A stretch of 64,000 bases of DNA from Pseudomonas sp. CC120222-01a (GCF_003097235.1 NZ_QEQQ01000010.1:62001-126000); one strand, 5' to 3'. Counted from the stretch's first letter, positions 34,497-45,009 are shown. Translations and numbers: made by a program. The notes: generated by a model not told the origin, from the sequence alone.

Positions 34497-36194
34497 CTAA
34501 ATAAGCTTCAGCTTGCCGCACTCCAACATTTGCTGCAGTTGCACAAATGGCACCGGTCGGGAGTAATGATATCCCTGCATCAAACTGCAGCCTAAAGCCA
34601 TGAGTCTGTTGGCCTGTTCCTGGCTTTCCACGCCCTCGGCGATCAGCTCTAATTCCAACGCTTGGCCCATACGCACGATGGCCTCGATGATGACGGCATC
34701 ACTGTGGTCGTCGAGCATGTCGCGCACGAAACTCTGATCGATTTTTAGAACATCGATAGGCAGTTTCTTGAGATAACTCAGGCTGGAATAGCCAGTGCCG
34801 AAATCATCAATCGCGACCCGTACACCCAAGCTTTTCAGAGCCTCAAGCACCTCTCGCGCTTTCGCAACATTGTCTGCCAATACACCCTCGGTTATTTCCA
34901 ATTCAAGCATGTGGGCTGGAATACCTGAATCTTCAAGTTCGCCACGTATCATGTCGAAGAAATTATCTTCACGGAATTGAACAGCGGAAATATTGACACT
35001 AACAGGAACTTGAAAACCTGAATGCAATAGTGTGCATGCGTCTGCACACGACTGGGCCAACACTTGACGCCCCAACGGAACGATCAACCCAGTTTCCTCT
35101 GCGACCGGAATGAACTCAGCAGGTGAAACCAGCGTACCGTCGGACTGTCGACAGCGAATCAACGCCTCCATGCCGCGCATGTACCCCGTTCGTGCATCCA
35201 TCTTGGGTTGGTAGAAAACCTCGAAGAATCCCTCATCCAAAGCGCTGCGCATATGCTGTTCGAGGACATGCCTGGCCCGTGTGCTGGTTTCCAATGTCCT
35301 GGAAAAAAAGCGGGAACGGTTCCTACCTTCACGCTTTGCCTGGTACATAGCCACATCGGCATGGCTGTATAGCGTCTCCAGATCGGTACTGTCCTCGGGG
35401 TAAATGCTGACGCCAATGCTTGCGGTGATGTTGTAACGCCTTTCGCCAATCTGCATGGGGGACGCCAGCGTCTTCAAAAGCTGATCGCTCAAATCACCGA
35501 TTGCTTCTAACCGAGTGACTTGCGGCAGCAAAATCACAAACTCGTCGCCGCCTTGCCGGCTCACCGTGTCCATGGGCCGGACACTGCTGCTCAAGCACTC
35601 AGCGACGCGCTTGAGAATCGCATCTCCAACGGAATGCCCCTGTGAATCATTGATGCTCTTGAAATGATCCAAATCCAACAGTAACAACGCGACCTTACCG
35701 CCATTGCATTTGGCCTGCTGGATCGCTTGGGTCGAGCGGTTAGTGAATAGTTGACGGTTAGGCAAGCCCGTAAGCGCATCGAAATAAGCCAATCGTTTAG
35801 CTTCATTGCGCAGATTCAGGTGGGCACGCGCATGGGCTCTTACCACAGGGACATTGATAGGTTTTTGAATAAAACCGACCCCTCCGAACTCCAGGGCGCG
35901 CACTTCGTTATCACACTGGGTATGGGAACTGACGAACAGAATGGCAGCATCGCAGAGCTTGGGGTCGGTCTTGATGGTTTGGCATAGCTCAAAGCCATTC
36001 ATGTCGGGCAACTCTATGTCGATCAGGATCAGATCCGGGCGGCATTCCCCAGCCACCTGCAGCGCTTCACGACCGTCATGGGCAACATGAACCTCACCGA
36101 GGTTACTGATAGATTCTTGAAGAATTTCAAGATCGCTTGACTGGTCATCAACGATCAGAATTACAGGGTTCATCTGCTCTGCCAGATCAAACAT
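34497..36194 (-). CDS. Response regulator with GGDEF and EAL domains
   Basis: A 565-residue protein. The receiver (about 8-130) has Asp59 in LILIDIELPDMNG. The GGDEF domain (about 145-300) has a canonical RQGGDEFVILL site and an RPMD I-site five residues upstream. The EAL domain (about 320-560) shows MEALIRCRQ, ELEITEGVLADN and AIDDFGTGYSSLSYLKKLP, with the metal-binding residues present. Both cyclase and phosphodiesterase activities are possible. CAGGAG 6 nt upstream supports the ATG at 36194. A 40-bp gap separates it from the hybrid kinase and 63 bp from the REC-HDOD gene. Confidence 0.94.
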   Translation of the reverse strand: MFDLAEQMNPVILIVDDQSSDLEILQESISNLGEVHVAHDGREALQVAGECRPDLILIDIELPDMNGFELCQTIKTDPKLCDAAILFVSSHTQCDNEVRALEFGGVGFIQKPINVPVVRAHARAHLNLRNEAKRLAYFDALTGLPNRQLFTNRSTQAIQQAKCNGGKVALLLLDLDHFKSINDSQGHSVGDAILKRVAECLSSSVRPMDTVSRQGGDEFVILLPQVTRLEAIGDLSDQLLKTLASPMQIGERRYNITASIGVSIYPEDSTDLETLYSHADVAMYQAKREGRNRSRFFSRTLETSTRARHVLEQHMRSALDEGFFEVFYQPKMDARTGYMRGMEALIRCRQSDGTLVSPAEFIPVAEETGLIVPLGRQVLAQSCADACTLLHSGFQVPVSVNISAVQFREDNFFDMIRGELEDSGIPAHMLELEITEGVLADNVAKAREVLEALKSLGVRVAIDDFGTGYSSLSYLKKLPIDVLKIDQSFVRDMLDDHSDAVIIEAIVRMGQALELELIAEGVESQEQANRLMALGCSLMQGYHYSRPVPFVQLQQMLECGKLKLI

Positions 36195-36257
36195 GTCTGA
36201 CTCCTGGAAGTCCGTTTCACAGCGTCAGCCTAGACGATCAACTGGCGAGATGCGCAG

Positions 36258-37388
36258 TCAGACAAGCCCTGCCAAGGCCTTCAGACGTGCGATCGCTTCC
36301 ACGGATTCACCGTGTTCGATCGCAGCCGCCAGGCGCATGATGACCTGATCACGGTGCACGTGGGATTTTGGCAACGCGTAAACAGCGCCGATCAAGTCAC
36401 GCATCGACATCGGCAGCGCCCAACGCGCCTTAAGGGCAAGCGCGAAGGCGCGCGCATACCTGGCAAGTGCCACCGATAACATATCGTCATCAACCGCGTG
36501 TCCGCGCCCAGCCCAGAGATCCACCTGATACAAAACACACAACTCGCCAATCCGATGCAACAACGCAGCGGCGTGCAGTGGCCCCGGATCCAAGCCACTT
36601 TGCCTGGCGAGCGATAGCACTCGCTCAGCCAAACGCTCCGAGGCCACAAACTGCTCGTGTAACCATAAGCCAATCAGCGGGTCTTCGATCACCGATGCCT
36701 GACGCAATGCCATTGCTATCGCCAAATTGAGAGCGGTTCGCCCGCCAAGGCGTGTCAATGCTTGCGCCAAGCCCTCACACGGCTGTAACCCTCCCCCATA
36801 AGCGGCACTGTTGGCGGCCGAGATGAGGTAAGCGCACAACGCCGGTTCGTTTTGCCAATGGATGGCCAGCTCACGGAAATCCGTCGCAACGCCACTGAAC
36901 GCTTGCTGGAGGCTTTCCTTTACACTGGAAAACAGTGGCAGATCCAGATCAGAGGGAGACAACTGCCCCAGGTGACTCTCCAAGCTATCACTGAGGGCTG
37001 GAGCCACAGGAGCCGGCTCGTCATCTGGCAATAGTGCATTGATCTTTGCCATGACGGCAGGAATATCAAAAGGTTTAGTGATGTAGCCACTGATTCCCAA
37101 CTGCCTTACTTCCAGTACGCTCTGCCGGTCTGAACGTCCAGTAATGACCACCAGGGGTATTTGCGAATCAGACATGCGTATAGTGCGAAGCAAATCCACC
37201 CCTGCGCCGTCGGGAAGATTCCAGTCTGACAGCACCAGTTGATAAAGCCCACTGCGCCAGGCCGCCAGCGCAGTTTCAAGGCAAGAAAAGCACTCGACAT
37301 CGGCCGAAGGTCGAGACGACTGGATCATCTGGCGAAGAAGCTCAGACATCCACGGATCATCGTCCACCACCAAGATGCGTATCGACAA
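36258..37388 (-). CDS. Response regulator with HDOD domain
   Basis: A 376-residue protein. The receiver (about 1-120) has Asp55 in LVLSDWNLPDGAG and lysine in GYITKPFDIP. The HDOD domain (about 150-345) shows LPLFSSVKESLQQAF, LCAYLISAANSAAYGG, ALTRLGGRTALNLAIAM and LHAAALLHRIGELCVLYQ. HDOD lacks the HD metal ligands of HD-GYP, so it is a signalling or protein-interaction output, not a phosphodiesterase. It is transcribed with the REC-GGDEF-EAL and kinase genes. Confidence 0.92.
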   Translation of the reverse strand: MSIRILVVDDDPWMSELLRQMIQSSRPSADVECFSCLETALAAWRSGLYQLVLSDWNLPDGAGVDLLRTIRMSDSQIPLVVITGRSDRQSVLEVRQLGISGYITKPFDIPAVMAKINALLPDDEPAPVAPALSDSLESHLGQLSPSDLDLPLFSSVKESLQQAFSGVATDFRELAIHWQNEPALCAYLISAANSAAYGGGLQPCEGLAQALTRLGGRTALNLAIAMALRQASVIEDPLIGLWLHEQFVASERLAERVLSLARQSGLDPGPLHAAALLHRIGELCVLYQVDLWAGRGHAVDDDMLSVALARYARAFALALKARWALPMSMRDLIGAVYALPKSHVHRDQVIMRLAAAIEHGESVEAIARLKALAGLV

Positions 37389-37521
37389 TATTAATCACTC
37401 CATTGACGAAGGCACTGGGTCGGTTGCAGTGAAGCCCCCGATCATGACCCGCTAACGTCGATATGCGACGGCACCCAGGCTGCGGATGCATAGGGTATAG
37501 CACGCCTTGGTCAGGCATGTC

Positions 37522-39102
37522 TCAGCTCACGGCTTTGACCACCGTGCCTGGTCGCTCTGCCACCACCTGGTTACGCCCTTGTTGCTTTGCACGATAAAGC
37601 AGTTGATCCGCCTTCTGGAACACTTCGTCCATCGAACCGCCGGATTGCCAAAGGGCTACCCCCAGTGAAACAGTAATGTGCCCAACAGTCTCCAGAGCGG
37701 TCGATGCGATCAATAGGCGCAACCGCTCTGCGATGTCTGCCGCATTTGCAACTGAGCTTTCGGGCAGCAGCAAAACGAATTCCTCCCCACCAACCCGGCA
37801 CAGCAGGTCGGTTGGCCGAGAGTTTTGCTTCATCAGCCCAGCTACAGCCCGCAGCGTCTCGTCACCGACGCCATGGCCAAAGTTGTCGTTGACACGCTTG
37901 AAATGATCAATGTCCAAGGCAATGACAGCGATGGTCTTTTTCGTCGCCAACCAATTCGTCAGTGTTTCCTGCATGGCTCGGCGATTGGCCAATCCCGTGA
38001 GTGGGTCACACTGAGCCTGGCGATTGAGTTTGCCGATCTTCTCCTGCAATAGTGTGGTGCTCAATAAAAGCGCCCGACGTAGCTGCCAGCTTTCCTCGTA
38101 GCTCACGGGGACCGCACTGATGCGTTCGTAGCTTTCAGGCACGTCCAGGCGCTTGGCACTGTCCGCCAGCTGGGACAGCGGCCTGGAGATTCTTGTCCCT
38201 GCCCACCAGATCAGTAACAAACCCAGCACGCCCAGCGGTACGATCCCTTTGGCCACCTTCAACGCGCTAACATTCAACGCCTCCTGGACAACCACCATTG
38301 GCTGCTGCGAAATGATGCCCCAATCGCTGCTCGGTATACCTGCATAACCTGCAAGCATCTCGTTTCCATCCCCATCTACGGCCCTGAGAGAGCCACTCGC
38401 CTGGCCCAGTGCAGCATCAACAATCCGATCAGGACCTAGAACCCTGCCTATTTGCTGAGTATCAGGGTGATAAAGCACGCGCCGCTGATTGTCCACGACA
38501 AAGACATAGGCTCCGTTTTGTCGACGGTTGAGATCCATCAGCGCTTGCAGCCTATTCTGCTGCTCCAGCCTGATTGTTCCCCCTACCAGGCCAAGATACT
38601 GCCCATCGGCATCGAAGACAGGATGAGATACAAAAACCACCCAATTGCCCGTGATCGATTGAAAAGCGTTACTGATCATTGCCCTTCGCCGCTCGAGCGG
38701 CTCACGGCTTTGCAAAGACTTGCCGTTCAACTGCAGCTTTTCTGGTGCGGAAGCCACGATGGTGCCTGCAGCGTCGGTAACCAGCACGGAGTTGAAGCTG
38801 TTGTCCTGCTCCAGCAGCCGCTGAGCCTCAGCAGCCAGTAGATGTCGATTGGAGAACGTCGTTGAAACAACCTTCGAACTATATTTCAGGCGGTCAAGAT
38901 CAGAACTCAACACCCCATCTAGAGCATCGGCGATACGCTGAGCGTAAGCACGGTTGCCATCCAGCGCGCTCTCTACAAGCTCTTGTTTTTGAATGTTGAC
39001 CATTACCCAAAATGTGTTAGCAAGCGTGGCAACGGCACTGAACATCGCAAATGTGAGCAAAACGATGCGCAAGTTTAATCTGGGCTTTGGCTGGGAAGGC
39101 AT
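37522..39102 (-). CDS. Membrane diguanylate cyclase with periplasmic Cache domain
   Basis: About 526 residues. Two membrane helices (about 12-32 and 258-278) flank a dCache sensor (NSVLVTDAAGTIVASAPEKL, VSHPVFDADGQYLGLVGGTIRL, RVLYHPDTQQIG). Then come a HAMP-like stretch (RPLSQLADSAKRLDV), a short coiled coil and a C-terminal GGDEF domain with CRVGGEEFVLLLPE and an RPTD I-site. It is predicted to make c-di-GMP in response to an extracellular small molecule such as an amino or carboxylic acid. I prefer the ATG at 39102; a TTG 17 codons upstream is possible. It lies 133 bp before the REC-HDOD gene and may have its own promoter. Confidence 0.92.
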   Translation of the reverse strand: MPSQPKPRLNLRIVLLTFAMFSAVATLANTFWVMVNIQKQELVESALDGNRAYAQRIADALDGVLSSDLDRLKYSSKVVSTTFSNRHLLAAEAQRLLEQDNSFNSVLVTDAAGTIVASAPEKLQLNGKSLQSREPLERRRAMISNAFQSITGNWVVFVSHPVFDADGQYLGLVGGTIRLEQQNRLQALMDLNRRQNGAYVFVVDNQRRVLYHPDTQQIGRVLGPDRIVDAALGQASGSLRAVDGDGNEMLAGYAGIPSSDWGIISQQPMVVVQEALNVSALKVAKGIVPLGVLGLLLIWWAGTRISRPLSQLADSAKRLDVPESYERISAVPVSYEESWQLRRALLLSTTLLQEKIGKLNRQAQCDPLTGLANRRAMQETLTNWLATKKTIAVIALDIDHFKRVNDNFGHGVGDETLRAVAGLMKQNSRPTDLLCRVGGEEFVLLLPESSVANAADIAERLRLLIASTALETVGHITVSLGVALWQSGGSMDEVFQKADQLLYRAKQQGRNQVVAERPGTVVKAVS

Positions 39103-39506
39103 TAGGCGTTCCGGAGGTATGGAGTTCAACTTTGGCGAAATCGCAGCAATCAAAAGAGTACGATGGAGCCAAGCGTCTCTAGCCCACCTGGCAATCGGAT
39201 GTCGACGATTTTCTCATGCTTGAGCGCCCGTGACCAAGGGATACCTCTCGGCGGCTCACCTGCTGAGCAATGAATCTCCGTGGCTGACCCTATAGGAGTG
39301 AACGCACCAATATGGCGGCATTGCCCTGAGCAAAAGCATCCGCTTGGTCCGCGCCAGTTGAAATTTCTCGATGCCCGCCGACCAAAAAAGCCGGCCAAAA
39401 GCCGGGCAAAAAGGATGAAAAAGTGGGGGATTAATTGGGGGATTTAAGCGCCTAACAAAATCTAGAAAATGTTTACTTTCATCCAGTTATGCGAATTAAA
39501 AGCTAA
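39103..39506. other. Gene-free right flank of the island with terminator-like and G-rich repeats
   Basis: No credible gene: the open frames are short and show no family. At 39387-39406 is a partial copy of the island terminator (AAGCCGGCCAAAAGCCGG). At 39424-39442 is AAGTGGGGGATTAATTGGGG, a relative of the motif near 28580. These look like the debris of one or more site-specific integration events. Confidence 0.5.
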
Positions 39507-39528
39507 CCACAAGCCGGCTTTTTAATGC
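39507..39528. repeat. Right direct repeat (attR-like) of the signalling island
   Basis: Identical over 22 bp to 28442-28463. Here the left arm of the hairpin is replaced (AAGCTAA instead of AAGCCGG), so this copy is not a functional terminator. This fits a duplicated target end. Confidence 0.8.
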
Positions 39529-39564
39529 CTGTCAGTTTGTTCGCCACGACATTTGCATTGCCTA

Positions 39565-39600
39565 TGAAATCGAGCGCCGCCCGCGCGGCGCTCGATTTCA
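39565..39600. terminator. Long perfect hairpin after the TonB receptor gene
   Basis: The 16-bp arms TGAAATCGAGCGCCGC and GCGGCGCTCGATTTCA enclose a 4-nt CCGC loop with no mismatch. It lies 26 bp after the stop of the minus-strand TonB receptor gene and is not of the local REP class. It should be a strong terminator or 3'-end stabiliser, and it marks the edge of the core chromosome next to the island. Confidence 0.75.
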
Positions 39601-39626
39601 CAGGTGACGCAAGGTTAAAGCCCTAC

Positions 39627-41804
39627 TCAGAAGTCATACCGCGCCCCGACCATCATGCTCCGCGAAGGCCCATAGAAGTTGAACGTCGAGGTCGAGCCCA
39701 CCCGCGACAGGTAATCCCGGTCGAACAGGTTGTTGACGTTGAAGGTCGCCGTCAGTTTCGAGGTCACCGGGTAGGACAGCATCGCATCCACGGTGGCATA
39801 GCCCGGCGCATCGATACGCACGCCGCCATTCTCGGAGTAGAAGTTGCTCATCGCCGACACGCCACCACCAATCGCCAGCCCGTTCAGCAGGCCCTGGCTG
39901 ATGGTGTACTTGCTCCACAGCGACGCCTGGTTGCGCGGCATGATGAAGAACGTGGTTTCGGCGTCACCCTTGACGGTGTCGGTTTCCATCCAGGTGTAGC
40001 CCGCCAGCAGCTCCCAGTTTGGCGTCAGCTTGCCACTGACTTCCACTTCCGCGCCCTTGACCCGGGTCTTGCCGGAAGCGACCGAGAAGCCGGTGTCCAC
40101 GCCATCGGCATCGTACTCGGTGCTGGCGCGGTTCTTGTCGGTCAGGCGGAACACCGAGAAGCGGGTGTTCAGGTCGCCACCGAAGTAGCTACTCTTCAGG
40201 CCGAATTCATACTGCTCACCCTGGCGCGGTTTGAGCACACGGCCGTTGCCGTCGGTATCCGACTGGGGCTTGAACACCTGCGAATAGCTGGCGTACAGCG
40301 CGTGGTTTTCGGTCAGGTCGTAGACCAGGCCGCCATACGGCGTGAAGCGGCCATCGACGCGCTTGTTGTCGTCGACAGTCGAGCCGCTGCTCAGGGTGGT
40401 GGTGTAGAAATCACCGCGATACCAGCTGAAGCGGCCACCGGCAATCAGCGCCAGGCGCTCGACCGGGCGGAAGGTGACCTTGGAATACAGGCCGTATTCC
40501 TCTTCCTGCATGCCGGTCTCGGTGCTGTAGTTCGGCGACGGCTTGGCGAAACGCGTCGGCGTGTAGGTATTGACGTTGATGCTGCCTAGGTTGGTGGTGC
40601 CGTTGAGGTACTCGGTGTCGTAGTTCTTATAGTCGGTGCCGACCACGAATTCGCTGACCTGGCCCAAGGTTTCGAACGGCTGGCTGTAGCTGGCATCCAG
40701 CGAGTAGGTGTCCTGGGTGAAGTCGCGGGCGCTGGCACGCTCGGAGTTGGCACCGGTGGTGGCATTGGTCGCGGTGAAGGCATACAGGTAGTTGGTATCG
40801 CGGTGCGAGCCGCGGGCGGCGACGCGGCCATAGCCACCGTTGTCGAAGCGGTGAGTCAGCTCAGCGACCAGGTCGGTGGTCTTGCCGTCGAAGTAGTTCC
40901 AGTCGGCGCCGAGGAACTTCGAATGGCTGAAATCAGGCACCTCCCCGGACAGCGTCGCCGGGTAGCCGTTATGCGGGGTGATGTTCTTCACCTCGTGGAT
41001 CAGGCCGAACGACAGCTGGGTGTCGTCGTCCAGGTCGATGTCCAGCGCGCCGTAGTAGCTGTTGCTGGTGTTGGCGTTGTAATCCACTTCACCGTTGGTG
41101 TCGTCACGCGAGGCAATGAAGCGCCCGCGCACCCGGCCTGCATCGTCCAGCGGCCCGCTCAGGTCGATTTCTTCGTGGTTGGTGTCCCAGGTGCCATAGC
41201 GGCCTTCGACATGGCCCTGGAATTCGGCGGTCGGGCGCTTGCGCACCATGTTGACGATGCCGCCCAGCTCGCTGGTGCTGCTGAACAGGCCGGCCGGGCC
41301 GCGCATGATCTCGACCCGGTCGAAGGCCGCCAGCGACGGCACGGTGCCGAAGATACTGGCCATGGGCGCCGGCAGGCCGTCGATGTTGAACTCACTGTAC
41401 TCGTAGCCACGGGCGTAGATCGACGAACGGCCGCTGTCGTTGGTCAGGGTGCGCAGGCCTGCGGTGTACTTGGCCAGGTCATCCAGGTGCACGAACTGGC
41501 GGTCCTTGACGTAGTCCTGGGTGTACACGGTGATCGATTGCGGGATGTCCTTGAGTGCCGCCGGGGTCTTGGTGCCCACGGTGGCGGCATCGACGCTGTA
41601 ACCACCGGTCTGTTCCGAAGGCAGCATGTCGTAGAGGCGGTTGCCTTCGATGGTCAGGGCCGGCAGGTCGAGCGACGTGTCGTCAGCAACCGCCTGGCCT
41701 GCCACTGTTTCAGCCAGTGCCGACAACGAAAACGGCGCCAGCAGCCCCAGCACCAGCCATCCCCGAACCCGTCGCGGGCTCCCCACACCTTTGAAACCGC
41801 TCAT
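39627..41804 (-). CDS. TonB-dependent siderophore receptor
   Basis: A 725-residue outer-membrane receptor. A signal peptide (VLGLLAPFSLSALAE) is followed by the plug domain with DIPQSITVYTQDYVKDRQ and GFEY-like ARGYEYSEFNIDGLPAP, then a 22-strand barrel ending in the expected aromatic GARYDF. The arrangement is nearest to FhuE/FpvA/ferrichrome-type receptors; no N-terminal signalling (STN) domain is present, so it does not use an ECF anti-sigma factor. The start is MSGFKGVG at 41804. The divergent two-component system and the esterase suggest regulation by its own ferri-siderophore, as in PfeRS-PfeA. The substrate cannot be named from sequence. Confidence 0.92.
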   Translation of the reverse strand: MSGFKGVGSPRRVRGWLVLGLLAPFSLSALAETVAGQAVADDTSLDLPALTIEGNRLYDMLPSEQTGGYSVDAATVGTKTPAALKDIPQSITVYTQDYVKDRQFVHLDDLAKYTAGLRTLTNDSGRSSIYARGYEYSEFNIDGLPAPMASIFGTVPSLAAFDRVEIMRGPAGLFSSTSELGGIVNMVRKRPTAEFQGHVEGRYGTWDTNHEEIDLSGPLDDAGRVRGRFIASRDDTNGEVDYNANTSNSYYGALDIDLDDDTQLSFGLIHEVKNITPHNGYPATLSGEVPDFSHSKFLGADWNYFDGKTTDLVAELTHRFDNGGYGRVAARGSHRDTNYLYAFTATNATTGANSERASARDFTQDTYSLDASYSQPFETLGQVSEFVVGTDYKNYDTEYLNGTTNLGSINVNTYTPTRFAKPSPNYSTETGMQEEEYGLYSKVTFRPVERLALIAGGRFSWYRGDFYTTTLSSGSTVDDNKRVDGRFTPYGGLVYDLTENHALYASYSQVFKPQSDTDGNGRVLKPRQGEQYEFGLKSSYFGGDLNTRFSVFRLTDKNRASTEYDADGVDTGFSVASGKTRVKGAEVEVSGKLTPNWELLAGYTWMETDTVKGDAETTFFIMPRNQASLWSKYTISQGLLNGLAIGGGVSAMSNFYSENGGVRIDAPGYATVDAMLSYPVTSKLTATFNVNNLFDRDYLSRVGSTSTFNFYGPSRSMMVGARYDF

Positions 41805-41970
41805 GACACACCCTTCGCCTAAGTGATATTTAATCGCAAATGAAACAAGTTGCTTTTTGCGAACGATACCGGACGAAAAACCGGGGTGCAGCAGGATTAA
41901 CCTTCTTAACACATGCGCCCGACACGGGGCGATTGCCCTTCCCCCGCCCACAATGGGATGATGGCTAACT

Positions 41971-41989
41971 GATACAAATTCTCATTAAA
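41971..41989. promoter_or_regulatory. Candidate Fur box
   Basis: GATACAAATTCTCATTAAA matches 12 of 19 positions of GATAATGATAATCATTATC. It sits in the 193-bp gap between the receptor and the response-regulator gene, 9 bp before the latter's start, where Fur would shut off this divergent iron locus. The rest of the gap is unusually A+T-rich but has no second clear box. Confidence 0.5.
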
Positions 41990-41997
41990 GACAACCG

Positions 41998-42690
41998 ATG
42001 CCCACCTCACTCCTCCTCGCCGAAGATGACGCACGCCTGCGTGAGGATCTGCAGCGCCACTTTCTCAATCGCGGTTTCCTGGTCAACGCCTGCGCCAGCG
42101 GCACCCAGGCGTTGAATGCCGTGCAGCACAGCCGTTTCGACCTGGTGCTGCTGGACATCATGCTACCGGGCATCGATGGCCTCAGCCTGCTCGACGAACT
42201 GCGCCGCCAGCATGCCGTCCCCGTGATGCTGATGTCGGCGCTGGGCGCCGAGCAGGACCGCATCAGCGGCTTTACCCGCGGTGCGGACGATTACCTGCCC
42301 AAGCCGTTCAGCCTCGCCGAGCTGGACGCCCGGGTGGATGCCCTGTTACGGCGGGTGGCCTTTGGCCGCAGCGCGCTGCCGCACAGCGAAGCCGGCCCGC
42401 TGGTCTATGACCAGTACCTGCAGGATGTGCTTCACCACGGCAAGGCGGCCGGCCTGACCGCTTCGGAATTCCGCTTGCTGGCCACGTTGAGCGCCCACCC
42501 CGGCGAGGCCCTGAGCAAGCCATTCCTATATCAGACCGTGCTGCACCGGGCCTACACCCGCCTGGACCGCGGCCTCGACGTACACGTGTGCAACCTGCGT
42601 CGCAAGCTGGCCGACATCGGTGCCCAACACCTGCAGATCCAGGCTGTGCGCGGCCAAGGCTACCTGCTGGTCGACTCGGAACACGCCTGA
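41998..42690 (+). CDS. OmpR-family response regulator of the siderophore locus
   Basis: A 230-residue regulator. The receiver has Asp53 in DLVLLDIMLPGIDG and lysine in YLPKPFSLAEL. The C-terminal winged helix contains LTASEFRLLATLSAHPGEAL and LDVHVCNLRRKLADIG. It resembles PfeR/ColR-type regulators. Its stop overlaps the kinase start (TGATG), so the pair is coupled. Divergence from the receptor gene suggests that gene is its main target. Confidence 0.93.
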   Translation: MPTSLLLAEDDARLREDLQRHFLNRGFLVNACASGTQALNAVQHSRFDLVLLDIMLPGIDGLSLLDELRRQHAVPVMLMSALGAEQDRISGFTRGADDYLPKPFSLAELDARVDALLRRVAFGRSALPHSEAGPLVYDQYLQDVLHHGKAAGLTASEFRLLATLSAHPGEALSKPFLYQTVLHRAYTRLDRGLDVHVCNLRRKLADIGAQHLQIQAVRGQGYLLVDSEHA

Positions 42691-44036
42691 TGCGCCGACA
42701 CCCCTTGCTGTGGAAACTGGCAGCCCTGCAGGTCAGCTTCTGCCTGCTGCTGACCTGGCTGATCTGGACCTGGGGCCTGTCGGTGGAGCGCAGCACCTAT
42801 TTTCTCTCCCAGGCCGACCAGGACTACCTCGCCCGCTACGCGCAACAGGCTGAACAGGCCTGGCAGCAAGCGGGGACGACGGGCGCCGAGGCATTCCGGC
42901 GCCAGCTCGAACACGCCGAAGACACCTGGGCGGTGCTGCTCGGGCCACACCTGCAAAGCCTTGGCACCACACCGCTGGACGCCGAAGAGGCCAGCCACCT
43001 GACCTTCATGCGCAAGCTCGACTGGCCGATGAGCCGGCGCCTGCAGGATGAACTTCCGTACGTCAGCATCGAGTTTCCGGATCACCCCGAGAACGGCCGC
43101 CTGGTGATGCAACTGCCCGAACGCCTGCTGCCCACGGGCCTGACGCCCTGGACCCATGTCATCACCCACGGCGTCGCCCCCACGCTGCTGGCCCTGCTGC
43201 TGGGCCTGGCGATCTATCGGCAGCTGGTGGTGCCGCTCAACCGCCTGCGCGACCGGGCCGATGCCCTGCGCGCCGACGACCTGGAAAGCCCTGGCCTGCC
43301 CTTGCAGGAGCGGCGCGACGAGCTGGGCGAACTGGCGCAGGCCTTCGAGCACATGGCCGGGCGGCTGCGCCAGAGCCTGGAGCAACAGCGCCTGCTGCTG
43401 CGCACGCTGTCCCACGAACTGCGCACGCCACTGGCGCGCTTGCGCATCGCCCATGACAGCGACTTGCCGCCGGCACAACTGCGTGAACGCCTGGAGCGTG
43501 AGGTCAACGACATGCAGAAGCTGCTCGAGGACACCCTGGACCTTGCCTGGATGGACACCGAGCAACCGCAACTGCCTACCGAGCCCGTGCTGATGCTTTC
43601 CGTGTGGGAAGCGCTATGCCAGGACATCTGCTTCGAAAGTGGCTGGGACCGCTCGCGACTGCCCTGCTCGCTGGGCACTGATTGCCGGGTGCAGGTCCAT
43701 CTGGACAGCCTGGCCCAGGCCCTGGAAAACCTGATGCGCAACGCCATCCGCCATTCGCCCGACGGTGGCCGGGTCAGCCTGGATGGCTGGCGTGAGGGCG
43801 ACTGCTGGCACCTGCGCCTGAGCGACCAGGGCCCCGGCGTGCCGCAAGCTGACCTCGAACGCATCTTCAAACCTTACCAACGCTTGCCCGACAGCGGCGC
43901 AGGCTTTGGCCTGGGGCTGGCCATCGCCCGCCGCGCCATCGAACTGCAAGGCGGCCGGTTGTGGGCTAGCAATGGCCACCCTGGTTTGTGCCTGCACGTG
44001 GTGTTGCCGATTGGCGAGGAATGTTTAGAAAGTTAA
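42690..44036 (+). CDS. Sensor histidine kinase of the siderophore locus
   Basis: A 448-residue membrane kinase. It has two helices (about 10-30 and 155-178), a periplasmic sensor of about 120 residues, HAMP (LRADDLESPGLPLQERRDELGELAQAF), HisKA with His242 in LSHELRTPLARLR, and a HATPase with NLMRNAIRHSPDGG and GAGFGLGLAIARRAIELQGG. By analogy with PfeS it would sense a ferri-siderophore in the periplasm. The overlap with the regulator gene is 1 bp (TGATG). Confidence 0.93.
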   Translation: MRRHPLLWKLAALQVSFCLLLTWLIWTWGLSVERSTYFLSQADQDYLARYAQQAEQAWQQAGTTGAEAFRRQLEHAEDTWAVLLGPHLQSLGTTPLDAEEASHLTFMRKLDWPMSRRLQDELPYVSIEFPDHPENGRLVMQLPERLLPTGLTPWTHVITHGVAPTLLALLLGLAIYRQLVVPLNRLRDRADALRADDLESPGLPLQERRDELGELAQAFEHMAGRLRQSLEQQRLLLRTLSHELRTPLARLRIAHDSDLPPAQLRERLEREVNDMQKLLEDTLDLAWMDTEQPQLPTEPVLMLSVWEALCQDICFESGWDRSRLPCSLGTDCRVQVHLDSLAQALENLMRNAIRHSPDGGRVSLDGWREGDCWHLRLSDQGPGVPQADLERIFKPYQRLPDSGAGFGLGLAIARRAIELQGGRLWASNGHPGLCLHVVLPIGEECLES

Positions 44037-45002
<966 letters not shown>

Positions 45003-45009
45003 TCCTGTC

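Noticed and set aside
39150-39398. 82-codon minus-strand frame upstream of the Cache diguanylate cyclase
   Set aside because: No ribosome binding site, odd amino-acid use and no family; the stretch looks like integration debris.
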